From positions 1 to 42,565 of the forward strand of contig JALHPC010000024.1 in the NCBI GenBank assembly GCA_022842685.1: 42,565 nt of DNA, in the 5' to 3' direction. The DNA comes from Candidatus Kapaibacterium sp. (lineage in GTDB: Bacteria; Bacteroidota; Ignavibacteria; Kapaibacteriales; Kapaibacteriaceae). Every line of letters starts with the position of its first letter. The stretch's first letter is position 1. Positions 34,213 to 42,565 of this stretch are shown piece after piece. The position numbers and the translations under genes were made by a program. The notes beneath the pieces are model-generated. The model saw nothing but the letters and a program-made list of their open reading frames with translations, did not search any database and had not been told where the DNA came from.

Positions 34213-35235
34213 GTGAAACCCGTTCGGGTCGTACTGGACGCCATGGGCGGCGACTTTGCACCGAAGAATGAAGTGCAGGGTGCCGTTGCCGCCGTTCGTA
34301 CGCTTGGCTCACGATTGCAGCTTACCTTGGTTGGCCGCGAGGCAGACCTGAAGGCCGAACTTGCGGCCTTCCCTGAGTCTGGGGCCATTACGATTGTTCA
34401 CGCTGATGACGTTGTATCGATGGACGACGAACCATCGTCGATAGTTAAACAACGACAGTCGTCATCGTTGTACATTGGCGTTGAACGTATGCGCAGCGGA
34501 GCTGCCGATGCGTTTGTGTCGGCAGGCAACACCGGAGGTGTGATGGCCACGTCGACCATGCTATGCGGCAGAATCGCTGGCGTAAGTCGCCCGACCATTG
34601 GATCGTTTTTGCCAACAAAGACTGGACGCCCGTGTTTGGTTGTCGACGTTGGTGCCAATGTTGATTCCAAGGCTCGGTTTTTGCACGACTTTGCCGTTAT
34701 GGGTAGCGTGTATTATCGCCTAATGATGGGCGTAGAACGTCCGTCTGTTGGCCTGTTGAACGTTGGCGAGGAGCCAACCAAGGGCAGGGAAGTAGTTCGC
34801 GAGGCACACGGCTTGCTTGCTAGTGCCAATATCAACTTCGTTGGAAATGTTGAAGGCCGTGATATTCTGTCGGGTAACGTCGACGTCGTCGTGTGCGATG
34901 GCTTCGAGGGCAACATTGTCCTCAAGTTTGCAGAGAGTGTCCTTGGCTTTCTCAAGGAGAAGTTGCGCCGCTATGCAGCTGGAGGCCTAGTGCAAAAGCT
35001 TGCCATGGCCGTAGTGGCGCCTGTGCTGCGATCGGCACTGCGCGATATGGACTATCAAGAGTACGGCGGTGTGCCATTACTTGGCATCAACGGCGTTACG
35101 ATTATTGGCCATGGGTCGTCGTCGCCCAAGGCCATTGCAAATATGATTGCTCGAGCCGTCGATGTTGTTGACCGCGACGTAAACGGCGCCATTTCGGCTG
35201 CCATAACAGCCCCACTCAAGAAGGAAACACCATGA
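34213..35235 (+). CDS. plsX: Phosphate acyltransferase PlsX
   Basis: Converts acyl-ACP and phosphate into acyl-phosphate, the acyl donor for PlsY in phospholipid synthesis; a soluble, membrane-associated enzyme. The 340-residue protein starts at GTG 34213 and begins VRVVLDAMGGDFAPKNEVQG. Other marks are VSAGNTGGVMATSTMLCGRI, RPCLVVDVGANVDSKARFL, VGLLNVGEEPTKGREVVRE, NFVGNVEGRDILSGNVDVVV, CDGFEGNIVLKFAES and GAPLLGINGVTIIGHGSSS-like GVPLLGINGVTIIGHGSSS. The stop overlaps the fabH start as ATGA, so the fab genes are translated together with it. Confidence 0.97.
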   Translation: MKPVRVVLDAMGGDFAPKNEVQGAVAAVRTLGSRLQLTLVGREADLKAELAAFPESGAITIVHADDVVSMDDEPSSIVKQRQSSSLYIGVERMRSGAADAFVSAGNTGGVMATSTMLCGRIAGVSRPTIGSFLPTKTGRPCLVVDVGANVDSKARFLHDFAVMGSVYYRLMMGVERPSVGLLNVGEEPTKGREVVREAHGLLASANINFVGNVEGRDILSGNVDVVVCDGFEGNIVLKFAESVLGFLKEKLRRYAAGGLVQKLAMAVVAPVLRSALRDMDYQEYGGVPLLGINGVTIIGHGSSSPKAIANMIARAVDVVDRDVNGAISAAITAPLKKETP

Positions 35236-36227
35236 AAGCGGCCATTACTGCCGTAGCGCACAACACGCCCGAAACTGTGTACGATAACACGTGGTTTGCT
35301 GAGCGCCTCGACACGTCGGATGAGTGGATTACAACTCGCACAGGCATACGAGAAACACACTTACGCTATGGCATTGGCCTTACCGATATCCTGCTTCCTG
35401 CAGCGAAGAGCGTTCTGGAGCAACGCAATCTTCAACCGTCCGACGTCGACTGCATCATCGTATGCACCGTCACGGCCGACCGCGTGTTTCCAGCAGCCGC
35501 CAGCATGTTGCAAGCGAAGCTGGGGGCAATGAACGCCTGGGGCTTCGACCTCGCGGCTGCTTGCTCTGGCTTCCTCTATGGCGTTGTGACGGCTGCTAAG
35601 CTCGTTGAATCGGGCGCCGTGCGCAACGTCTTGCTCTGTGGTGGCGACATGATGAGCTCGATCCTCAACTTCGACGACCGCACGACCTGTGTTTTATTTG
35701 GTGACGGTGGTGGCGCTGTGCTTATCGAGCCATCGACGGACGGAACAGGCATCATCGACCACGTCTTGCGTATGGACGGCAACGGCGAGAAACACCTACA
35801 CATGGTGGCTGGTGGATCGCTCAAGCCCGCTACCGTCGAAACGGTCAATAACCGAGAGCACTTTGTGTTTCAAGAAGGCCAAGCCGTCTTCAAAAGCGCC
35901 GTCAAGGGCATGGCCGACGTGTCGTACGAAATCATGGAGCGCAACAATCTCACAGGCGACGATGTGGCGTGGCTTGTGCCACACCAGGCCAACCTTCGAA
36001 TCATCGACGCCACTGCTCAGCGAATGGGCCTGACGAAGGAAAAGGTTGTTGTAAACATCGACCGCTACGGCAATACGACGGCTGGTACGATACCCATCTG
36101 TTTGTCGGAACTTCATCAACAAGGTAAGGTGAAGGCCGGCGACAATGTAATCCTTGCCAGCTTCGGTGCTGGATATACCTGGGGCGCCGTCTTGTTGCGC
36201 TGGTCAATCTCATCAAAGGATTCCTAA
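35232..36227 (+). CDS. fabH: 3-oxoacyl-ACP synthase III
   Basis: Starts each fatty acid by joining an acyl-CoA primer to malonyl-ACP. The 331-residue protein has the Cys-His-Asn triad: Cys111 in DLAAACSGFLYG, His in VPHQANLRIIDA, and Asn in DRYGNTTAGTIPI. The N-terminal region ERLDTSDEWITTRTGIRE is the FabH CoA-binding signature. Whether it prefers acetyl-CoA or branched primers cannot be read from the sequence. It overlaps plsX by four bases, and fabD begins one base after its stop. Confidence 0.97.
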   Translation: MKAAITAVAHNTPETVYDNTWFAERLDTSDEWITTRTGIRETHLRYGIGLTDILLPAAKSVLEQRNLQPSDVDCIIVCTVTADRVFPAAASMLQAKLGAMNAWGFDLAAACSGFLYGVVTAAKLVESGAVRNVLLCGGDMMSSILNFDDRTTCVLFGDGGGAVLIEPSTDGTGIIDHVLRMDGNGEKHLHMVAGGSLKPATVETVNNREHFVFQEGQAVFKSAVKGMADVSYEIMERNNLTGDDVAWLVPHQANLRIIDATAQRMGLTKEKVVVNIDRYGNTTAGTIPICLSELHQQGKVKAGDNVILASFGAGYTWGAVLLRWSISSKDS

Positions 36228-36228
36228 C

Positions 36229-37158
36229 ATGCAAGCACTTGTGTTTTCTGGCCAAGGATCGCAGTATGTTGGCATGATGGCCGACCTATTGGAGCAGTTT
36301 CCACAGGGCCAGGCGCTTGCCGAACGCGCCAATGCTGTGGTTGGCTATGACCTTATTGACATCTGTGTAAACGGCCCTGTTGATACCCTTAAGGAGACTC
36401 GATATACGCAGCCCGCGCTCTTTGTTCACGAGGCGATGCTGTTGGACGTTACGGGCGCACATCGCAAAGCCACAGCCGTTGCAGGACATTCGCTGGGAGA
36501 GTATAGCGCCTTATATGCCGCCGGTGTACTGTCTTTTGAAGACGCATTGCGTGTTGTGGCACTTCGAGGACGACTCATGTACGAAACGGGGCTAGCGATT
36601 CCGGGCACGATGGCCGCGATTGTGGGCTTGAGCGATAGCGCAGTGTTGGATGTCTGTGCGGCCCTTGATGGTGTTGACGGTCAACGAATTGTTGCAGCAA
36701 ATTTTAACGCTCCAGGCCAAGTGGTTGTGTCGGGATCGGCCGAATACGTCCGCGCATCGCTTCCTGCATTCAAGTCTGCCGGTGCCAAGCTTGTAAAGGA
36801 GCTTGCCGTAAGTGGTGCCTTTCATTCGCCCTTGCTTCAAGAAGCACGAAGCCCCTTATCTGAGGCGCTTGATGCTATTGAATTTCGAGACGCAGCCATC
36901 GATGTGTATGTAAACGTAACGGGTAAGCCACTACGCGATGGTGCCTCGTTACGCCGTGCGGCGCAGGATCAGCTTACGGCTCCCGTTCAATGGACTGCAA
37001 CAATTGAGGAAATGGTTGGGGCTGGTATTGACATAATCACTGAAATCGGACCTGGTAGTGTGCTGCAAGGACTTGTTAAGCGCATTGCTCCTACGGTTGC
37101 GATTAACGGCATTGATACAGCAGAACACGTGCGATCATATCTTGGCCAATCAACGTAA
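36229..37158 (+). CDS. fabD: Malonyl-CoA:ACP transacylase
   Basis: Moves the malonyl group from CoA to ACP, loading the substrate for chain extension. The protein is 309 residues from the ATG at 36229; the frame extension inside fabH is not used. Key parts are the oxyanion loop VFSGQGSQYVGM, the nucleophile Ser88 in AGHSLGEYSAL, Arg in LRGRLMYE, the catalytic His in VSGAFHSPLL, and the closing EIGPGSVLQGLVKRI. The length and order are standard. fabG starts 14 bases later. Confidence 0.97.
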   Translation: MQALVFSGQGSQYVGMMADLLEQFPQGQALAERANAVVGYDLIDICVNGPVDTLKETRYTQPALFVHEAMLLDVTGAHRKATAVAGHSLGEYSALYAAGVLSFEDALRVVALRGRLMYETGLAIPGTMAAIVGLSDSAVLDVCAALDGVDGQRIVAANFNAPGQVVVSGSAEYVRASLPAFKSAGAKLVKELAVSGAFHSPLLQEARSPLSEALDAIEFRDAAIDVYVNVTGKPLRDGASLRRAAQDQLTAPVQWTATIEEMVGAGIDIITEIGPGSVLQGLVKRIAPTVAINGIDTAEHVRSYLGQST

Positions 37159-37172
37159 GAATCGGAGTTTAC

Positions 37173-37925
37173 ATGTCTACATTCTCCCACGAGGGCAAGG
37201 TCATCATCGTGACCGGTGGATCACGCGGCATCGGTGAGGCCGTTGTTCGGCGTCTTGTTCGTGAAGGTGCTACCGTTCATGCAACGTTCGTTAGCAACCC
37301 CGACCGTGCTGCTTCCATTACCCAGTCGCTGGCAGGGGAAAGGGGCACCGTTACCTATCATCAGGTCGACGTGTCCGACGAAGCCCAGGTGAATGCCTTT
37401 GCTGACGCCGTGCGAACGGCGTCGGGGCGTATTGACGGTCTGGTTAACAATGCCGGCATTACACGTGATGGACTGATCGTTCGAATGTCGGGGCAGGATT
37501 GGCACGATGTTATCGAGACCAACCTTTCGGGACCGTTCTACACGTGCAAGGCAGTTGCTCGCACGATGATGGGACAGCGCAATGGACGCATCGTCAACGT
37601 GGGGAGCATTGTTGGGCTTGGCGGCAATGCCGGGCAAGCCAACTACAGCGCTGCCAAGGCCGGCATTGTAGGCCTAACGCGAAGCCTCGCGCGTGAACTT
37701 GCGAGTCGTAACGTTTTAGTAAATTGCGTTGCTCCGGGCTACATCGAAACCGATATGACCGGAAAGCTGAACGATGAACAGCGGGCTGCCTTTGTCGAGT
37801 CGATTCCGTTGCGCCGCGTTGGTGCACCCGATGACATTGCTGCCGTTGTGTCGTTCTTGCTCTCAGACCACGCATCGTACATCACCGGTCAGGTGATTAA
37901 CGTCGATGGTGGTCTTGCCATGTAA
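37173..37925 (+). CDS. fabG: 3-oxoacyl-ACP reductase
   Basis: NADPH-dependent reduction of the beta-keto group in fatty-acid extension. The 250-residue protein is a classical short-chain dehydrogenase: cofactor loop TGGSRGIG at 14-21, NNAG at 92-95, and catalytic residues Asn117, Ser145, Tyr158 and Lys162 (in YSAAKAG). Later stretches PGYIETDMT and [16 protein letters not shown] are typical of FabG. GGAG precedes the ATG at 37173. Placement between fabD and acpP confirms FabG among the many similar reductases. Confidence 0.97.
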   Translation: MSTFSHEGKVIIVTGGSRGIGEAVVRRLVREGATVHATFVSNPDRAASITQSLAGERGTVTYHQVDVSDEAQVNAFADAVRTASGRIDGLVNNAGITRDGLIVRMSGQDWHDVIETNLSGPFYTCKAVARTMMGQRNGRIVNVGSIVGLGGNAGQANYSAAKAGIVGLTRSLARELASRNVLVNCVAPGYIETDMTGKLNDEQRAAFVESIPLRRVGAPDDIAAVVSFLLSDHASYITGQVINVDGGLAM

Positions 37926-37974
37926 ATCAACCTCGATCATCATTTCATCACTATACCCACAACAGGGAAACATC

Positions 37975-38208
37975 ATGTCGACAGTTGCTCAAAAGGTCAC
38001 CGAAATCATCGTCAACAAGCTTGGCGTCGAAGAGTCACAAGTCACGCCAACAGCGTCGTTCACCAACGACTTGGGTGCCGACTCATTGGACACCGTAGAG
38101 CTCATCATGGAGTTTGAGCGTGCGTTCAATATGTCCATCGATGATGCAGACGCCGCCAAGATTCAAACCGTTGGTGACGCCGTTTCCTTCATCGAGTCGA
38201 AGTCATAA
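37975..38208 (+). CDS. acpP: Acyl carrier protein
   Basis: The 77-residue carrier of growing fatty acids. Ser37 in [16 protein letters not shown] is the site for the 4'-phosphopantetheine arm. The protein is acidic, with four helices by pattern. The start is the ATG at 37975 after AGGGAA; the open frame runs back into fabG but that part has no homologous look. The larger gap before it (49 bases) than between the other fab genes may allow separate control, as ACP is needed in great amounts, but no promoter box is evident. Confidence 0.98.
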   Translation: MSTVAQKVTEIIVNKLGVEESQVTPTASFTNDLGADSLDTVELIMEFERAFNMSIDDADAAKIQTVGDAVSFIESKS

Positions 38209-38251
38209 CGCGGCTGTTGCCGCATTCATGCTCCATCAATCGTAGGACCCC

Positions 38252-39511
38252 ATGTCCCGTCTGAACGCCCCGCGCATCGTCATCACCGGCCTCGGTGCCG
38301 TCACTCCTATTGGCAACACCAAGGAGGATTTCTGGAACGGCATGATGTCGTCGCGGTCAGGTGCCGCCAATATCACGCGCTTCGACGCAACGGCGTTCGA
38401 CACGCGTTTTGCAGCCGAAGTGAAGGAGTATGACCCCACGCTCCACATCACGCGCAAAGAGGTTCAGCGTATGGACCTCTTTACGCAGTTTGCTATGTCG
38501 GCCGCAGTCATGGCTGTCGAAGATGCCGGTATCGACTTTGAAAAAACCGACCGCAACCGCTGCGGTGTCGTCTTTGGATCGGGCATCGGAGGCATGTGGA
38601 CGTACCACCATCAGCAGCAAAATCTGTACGATCGTGGCGGCGTTCCAGATCGTATTTCGCCGTTCTTTGTGCCGATGCTCATTAGCGACATCGCTGCGGG
38701 CCACATCGCAATCCGCTATGGTTTGAAAGGCCCGAACTACGGCACAGTGTCGGCCTGCGCAACGTCATCGCACTCGCTAGCCGACGCACTCATGCTGATG
38801 CAGCGTGGTATGGCCGACGTTGTACTTGCTGGTGGTTCCGAAGCCGTTGTGTGCCCGATGGGTATTGGCGGATTTAATGCCATGAAGGCCCTTTCGACGC
38901 GTAACGATGACCCATCGACAGCAAGTAGGCCGTTCGATTTACATCGCGACGGCTTCGTGATGGGCGAAGGCGGTGGCATTCTTGTGCTCGAAACACTCGA
39001 ACACGCCATGAATCGCGGTGCCCGCATCTATGCAGAGTTCGCTGGCATTGGCCTTACGGATGATGCTTTCCACATCACTCAGCCCGCCCCTGGCGGCGAA
39101 GGAGCAGTTCGCTCTATGCGCCTTGCGGTGGAAGATGCCGGGTTGCTTCCAACGGATATCAACTACGTGAACGCCCATGGCACGTCGACGCCATTCAATG
39201 ATAAGTCTGAATCGGCCGCCATTCGGACCGTCTTCGGCGATCATGCCGATTCGATGCTGGTCAGCTCGACAAAGTCGATGACGGGCCACCTGCTCGGCGC
39301 AGCTGGAGCCGTTGAAGCCATCGCCACAACGCTTGCCATCCACCATCAGATTGCACCACCAACTATCAACCTGTCTACTCCCGACCCAGACTGTACGCTG
39401 GACTATGTTGCAGGCACTGCACGCCCTGCCCCTATCAAGGCGGCGCTAAGTAATACCTTTGGATTTGGTGGACACAATGCGACGCTATGTTTCAAAGCGT
39501 TCGAAGGGTAG
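38252..39511 (+). CDS. fabF: 3-oxoacyl-ACP synthase II
   Basis: Elongating condensing enzyme, 419 residues. The Cys-His-His triad is complete: Cys169 in TVSACATSSHSLADA, first His in NAHGTSTPFNDKSE, and second His in KSMTGHLLGAAGAVEA. The N-terminal VVITGLGAVTPIGN-type opening (RIVITGLGAVTPIG) and the closing NTFGFGGHNATLCFK are family standards. Cys-His-His with this length is FabF rather than FabB; FabF also allows temperature adjustment of lipids in other bacteria. rnc starts 24 bases later. Confidence 0.97.
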   Translation: MSRLNAPRIVITGLGAVTPIGNTKEDFWNGMMSSRSGAANITRFDATAFDTRFAAEVKEYDPTLHITRKEVQRMDLFTQFAMSAAVMAVEDAGIDFEKTDRNRCGVVFGSGIGGMWTYHHQQQNLYDRGGVPDRISPFFVPMLISDIAAGHIAIRYGLKGPNYGTVSACATSSHSLADALMLMQRGMADVVLAGGSEAVVCPMGIGGFNAMKALSTRNDDPSTASRPFDLHRDGFVMGEGGGILVLETLEHAMNRGARIYAEFAGIGLTDDAFHITQPAPGGEGAVRSMRLAVEDAGLLPTDINYVNAHGTSTPFNDKSESAAIRTVFGDHADSMLVSSTKSMTGHLLGAAGAVEAIATTLAIHHQIAPPTINLSTPDPDCTLDYVAGTARPAPIKAALSNTFGFGGHNATLCFKAFEG

Positions 39512-39535
39512 GTTGGTGACGCAATCGGTGCCGAC

Positions 39536-40354
39536 GTGAAAGATCTCGTCAGAAACCTCTACAGCAATCTTCTAAAACTTACAGGTGGTAAGCCCGGTAG
39601 GGCTGCTACCTTGCGCGAGCTGTTCCCCCCAATGCAACAGCTCGAACCAGCGCAGGTTGCTAAGCTCGAGCAGGCTTTGGGTGTGCAAATCACAACCGTA
39701 CCCTTGTACGAGCAGGCGTTAACGCACCGCTCGTACCTGCAAGTTGCCAACTCGCCCGATTACCACAGCAACGAACGTCTCGAGTTCCTCGGCGACGCTA
39801 TCTTGGGAAGCATCACGGCCGAGTACCTGTTCTATGGTCACCGGCAGGTTCTCGAAGGCGAGCTCACCAAGATGCGCTCATGGCTCGTAAATAAGCGCTC
39901 GTTAGCCCTCTGTGCTAAAGCCATCAACCTTGATCAGTTCTTGTTCCTTAGCTATAGTGCTCGCCAGTCGTTGGAAAGGGGCAACGATTCCATGCTGGCC
40001 GACGCCCTCGAGGCCATCATTGCCGCAATCTATGTTGACAAGGGCTTCGAGGAAGCACGCAAGTTTATCATCGATAAACTCTTGCCCATTATGGTCGAAG
40101 GGTCGATCGTGCAAGACACCAACTTTAAGTCGCTGTTGCTCGAGACCGTTCAAGCTCGCGGACAGTCGGCACCACGGTATGTGGTTGTTGCCGAAGAGGG
40201 GCCGGATCACGAAAAGCAATTCATCGTGGAAGTGCTTGTTGGCGACCGACGCGTAGGTACCGGCCGAGGTCGGAATAAGAAGGAAGCCGAGCAGAATGCC
40301 GCTGCAGTTGCCATGGACAAATGGGCAGCGCGTTCAGACGACAACGTTGCTTGA
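39536..40354 (+). CDS. rnc: Ribonuclease III
   Basis: Double-strand-specific RNA endonuclease that processes rRNA precursors and other structured RNAs. The 272-residue protein is longer than the usual 225-250 because of an N-terminal extension of about 45 residues (MKDLVRNLYSNLLKL and on). The catalytic signature NERLEFLGDAILG is at 79-91, the second acidic cluster DALEAIIAAIYVDKGF at about 158-173, and the C-terminal dsRNA-binding domain ends with GRGRNKKEAEQNAAAVAMDKW. The start is the GTG at 39536. Being last in the fab operon is a known arrangement in Bacteroidota and related phyla. Confidence 0.96.
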   Translation: MKDLVRNLYSNLLKLTGGKPGRAATLRELFPPMQQLEPAQVAKLEQALGVQITTVPLYEQALTHRSYLQVANSPDYHSNERLEFLGDAILGSITAEYLFYGHRQVLEGELTKMRSWLVNKRSLALCAKAINLDQFLFLSYSARQSLERGNDSMLADALEAIIAAIYVDKGFEEARKFIIDKLLPIMVEGSIVQDTNFKSLLLETVQARGQSAPRYVVVAEEGPDHEKQFIVEVLVGDRRVGTGRGRNKKEAEQNAAAVAMDKWAARSDDNVA

Positions 40355-40468
40355 CGTTATGCGCGGCTACGCGCAAAACGCGTGAATTCACCAATTTCGA
40401 GCGATAGACGTCGTAACATCCCATGCCAATCGACGGTCTTCGTTGTTGTTGCCTACCAATCGCACACT

Positions 40469-42565
40469 ATGATTCGCCTTATCGCGCTCCTCGTTGCTCA
40501 CGTATGTATCTCGGCCACTCTCGTTGGCCAAGGTCTGGGCACGCTTCCGTTTGGGAAGAACAAGATTCAATACGAGCGATTTAACTGGCGCTTCGTCCAG
40601 TCAGAGAACTTCGATGTATACTTCCACGATGGGGGCGAATACATTGCGCGCTATACTGCGTTTCGAGCAGAGAAGGCACTGGCAGCTATCGAAGATGAAC
40701 TCTCGTTCTCGATAACGAAGCGTATCGTATTCGTCGTTTATACGTCGCACAATCAGTTCCAGCAGACGAATGTCATCTCTGAGTTTATGAGCGAAGGTAT
40801 CGGCGGTGTTACCGAGCTCTTCAAGAATCGCATTGTGATTCCCTTCGAGGGCGACTACCACAAGTTTGCCCATGTTATTCACCACGAGCTTGTTCACGCA
40901 GTACTCAACGACATGTTCTATGGCGGCAGCATTCAGTCGCTCGTGAACAACTCTGCCCGAGCTATCATCCCCCTGTGGATGAACGAAGGATATGCCGAGT
41001 GGTCGGCCGCTGGCGGACTTGATGTGAAGACCGATCAGTTCATGCGCGACGTAGCCGTAAGCGAGTATCTGCGTGGCCTGAATCAACTGAACGGATACTT
41101 TGCCTATCGTGGTGGCCAGGCATTCTGGTGGTATGTCGCCGAAAAGTATGGCAAGGGAAAGGTTGGCGAGGTGTTTAATCGGTTCCGCTCCATAGGCGAT
41201 GTAAATGCTACGTTCAAAGTCGCCTTTGGTATGACGTATGAAGAGATGTCCGAGCAGTGGGCTAAGGACCTCAAGAAGTACTACTTCCCGGACGTTGATC
41301 GCTACGAATATGTCGAAGACTATTCTACCCGGATCACCAACCACCGTCGTGATGGCAACTTCTATAACACGTCACCAGCGATTTCTCCCGATGGCGAGCG
41401 AGTGGCCTTCATCTCCGATCGTGATGGTCTGTTCGGAGTGTTCGTGGTCGACCTCGCAACGAAGCAGGTTCGCAAGCTGGTCAGTTCAGGGCGCTCGAAT
41501 GACTTTGAACAGCTCAACATCCTTACGCCTGGCGTATCGTGGAGCCCCGATGGCAAACGTGTGGCACTCGGTGCCAAGGCCGGTCGCGAAGACGTTATCT
41601 ACCTTATTGACGTCGAGTCGGGCAGCTATCAGCGTCTTGACTTTGACTTGCAGACGATCGGCAGTGTTGCCTGGTCGCCAGACGGACGCACCATAGCTTT
41701 CGATGCGGCCCCAGCAGGAGCCCATTCGGACATCTACCTGTATGACATTGCGTCGAAGAAGCTAACGAAGGCCACGGACGACATTTTCTCGGATGCACAG
41801 GCCACGTGGGCACCTGACAACAAGACGTTGTATTTCATCTCTGATCGTGGTAGGTTTATCGACGGACAGCAGAACACGACGAACTTCGCCATGTGGAAGC
41901 ATGACGTCCACCAGTCTGACATCTACAGTGTAGACATCGAGACCAACGCCATCACACGAATCACAACCGATCCACTCGTTGGCAAGAACTCCATTGCTGT
42001 CGCACCCGATCATCGGTCGATCCTCTTTGTTGCCGATTACAACGGCATTGGTAATCTCTGGGAGCTCGACCTTGGAACAAAGCAGCGCAAGGCTCGAACC
42101 AATTCGCTGCAAGAGGTAAGTCAGATTTCGCTATCCATCGATGGCACCAAGCTTGTGTTTGCCTCGCAGAATCGCGTTGGATATGACCTGTTCTTACTCA
42201 AGTTCCCGTTCGACAGAAAGACGCTAGACACCTTGCCGATGACAAGGTATCGGCGCGAAGAGATTGACAAGCAGTCATCGCTTGCTGGCATCCTTGAAGC
42301 GGCCGATGCGCCACCTGTTCGTGACGATGCTGTGCAGCCCTATGGTGCCTTCGATGTTGACTTTGGCGACGCCCGTCAGGCACGACCCAACCCCGATGCT
42401 CCAACCAGTGAACGTGGTGGAGCAACTACCACGGCTACTACCGAGCCAGAGGACTTTGTTGCTCGTGACTATCGTGTGAGCTTTACACCCGACATCATCA
42501 TCGGTCAAGCCGGATACAACAACTGGTTCGGTGCCCAGGGTGTAACGCAGATGCTGTTTAGCGAT
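40469..42565 (+). CDS. Exported peptidase-MA / beta-propeller protein running into an outer-membrane barrel, 3' end outside window
   Basis: The frame is open from the ATG at 40469 to the last base (699 residues, no stop). Residues 1-20 are a signal peptide. Residues about 40-290 form a gluzincin metalloprotease-like domain: HEXXH at 139-143 (HELVH) and the distal Glu in MNEGYAEW at 171-178, as in peptidase MA. From about 300 to 590 come TolB/PD40-type propeller blades (ISPDGERVAFISDRDG, WSPDGKRVALGAK, WSPDGRTIAFDAA, WAPDNKTLYFISDRG). A Pro/Thr-rich spacer follows, and the last residues RVSFTPDIIIGQAGY resemble the first strand of a BamA/D15-like barrel seen in similar proteins of Chlorobi relatives. 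The barrel part is inference because it lies mostly outside. It sits 114 bases after rnc without an evident promoter. Confidence 0.88.
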   Translation, partial: MIRLIALLVAHVCISATLVGQGLGTLPFGKNKIQYERFNWRFVQSENFDVYFHDGGEYIARYTAFRAEKALAAIEDELSFSITKRIVFVVYTSHNQFQQTNVISEFMSEGIGGVTELFKNRIVIPFEGDYHKFAHVIHHELVHAVLNDMFYGGSIQSLVNNSARAIIPLWMNEGYAEWSAAGGLDVKTDQFMRDVAVSEYLRGLNQLNGYFAYRGGQAFWWYVAEKYGKGKVGEVFNRFRSIGDVNATFKVAFGMTYEEMSEQWAKDLKKYYFPDVDRYEYVEDYSTRITNHRRDGNFYNTSPAISPDGERVAFISDRDGLFGVFVVDLATKQVRKLVSSGRSNDFEQLNILTPGVSWSPDGKRVALGAKAGREDVIYLIDVESGSYQRLDFDLQTIGSVAWSPDGRTIAFDAAPAGAHSDIYLYDIASKKLTKATDDIFSDAQATWAPDNKTLYFISDRGRFIDGQQNTTNFAMWKHDVHQSDIYSVDIETNAITRITTDPLVGKNSIAVAPDHRSILFVADYNGIGNLWELDLGTKQRKARTNSLQEVSQISLSIDGTKLVFASQNRVGYDLFLLKFPFDRKTLDTLPMTRYRREEIDKQSSLAGILEAADAPPVRDDAVQPYGAFDVDFGDARQARPNPDAPTSERGGATTTATTEPEDFVARDYRVSFTPDIIIGQAGYNNWFGAQGVTQMLFSD

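Overview
The window looks like a chromosomal segment of a Gram-negative bacterium of the Bacteroidota/Chlorobi (FCB) assemblage, most likely an Ignavibacteria/Kapabacteria-like lineage. This placement is inferred from gene content and promoter style; no database search was possible. Supporting signs are KDO and LptC genes (LPS outer membrane), an ExbB-ExbD-ExbD-TonB-TonB-PstS-like-TPR cassette, a peptidase-MA/beta-propeller protein that runs into an apparent outer-membrane barrel, a BFN (DUF151)+UVR protein, and repeated TAnnTTTG promoter boxes with upstream TTG elements in place of classical -35/-10 promoters.

Layout. (1) Positions 1-2965 are an accessory strip next to the 3' end of a CAU-anticodon tRNA. 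It holds a 5'-truncated PD-(D/E)XK-nuclease-like gene, a type I restriction HsdR remnant interrupted by an in-frame TAG, and an unrecognised 364-aa-or-so gene. It reads as the edge of a decayed defence or mobile island. (2) 2979-5511 (minus): tRNA, BFN/UVR protein, etfA, etfB. (3) 5577-13491 (minus): TolC, HlyD-like adaptor and ABC exporter behind uvrA. Together these form a complete type I secretion-like envelope complex, but no cargo is visible. (4) 13606-14706 (plus): a lone Rieske oxygenase. (5) ftsK (minus), divergent from kdsA-lptC-tpiA-pgsA-pgpA (plus), a tightly overlapping envelope/lipid/central-metabolism operon. (6) hup, pyrB, carB, prmC. (7) 26593-33393: STAS protein, ExbB, two ExbDs, two TonB paralogues, a small membrane protein, a PstS-like lipoprotein and a TPR protein, apparently one transcription unit energising something at the outer membrane. 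(8) 33499-40354: yceD/DUF177-rpmF-plsX-fabH-fabD-fabG-acpP-fabF-rnc, the classic fatty-acid/phospholipid operon. (9) 40469 to the end: a large partial cell-surface protein.

Regulation visible in the DNA. Ten sites match a TAnnTTTG-type box, usually written CG-TAnnTTTG-C. Two genes (pyrB and the Rieske gene) have this box only four bases before ATG and are probably leaderless. Two divergent gene pairs have overlapping back-to-back promoters. The terminator of the TPR gene is physically the same DNA as the promoter of the fab operon. No gene-free stretch longer than 300 bases exists; the longest dull stretch is 645-819, where nothing is recognisable. No CRISPR array, rRNA, insertion sequence or integrase gene was found.
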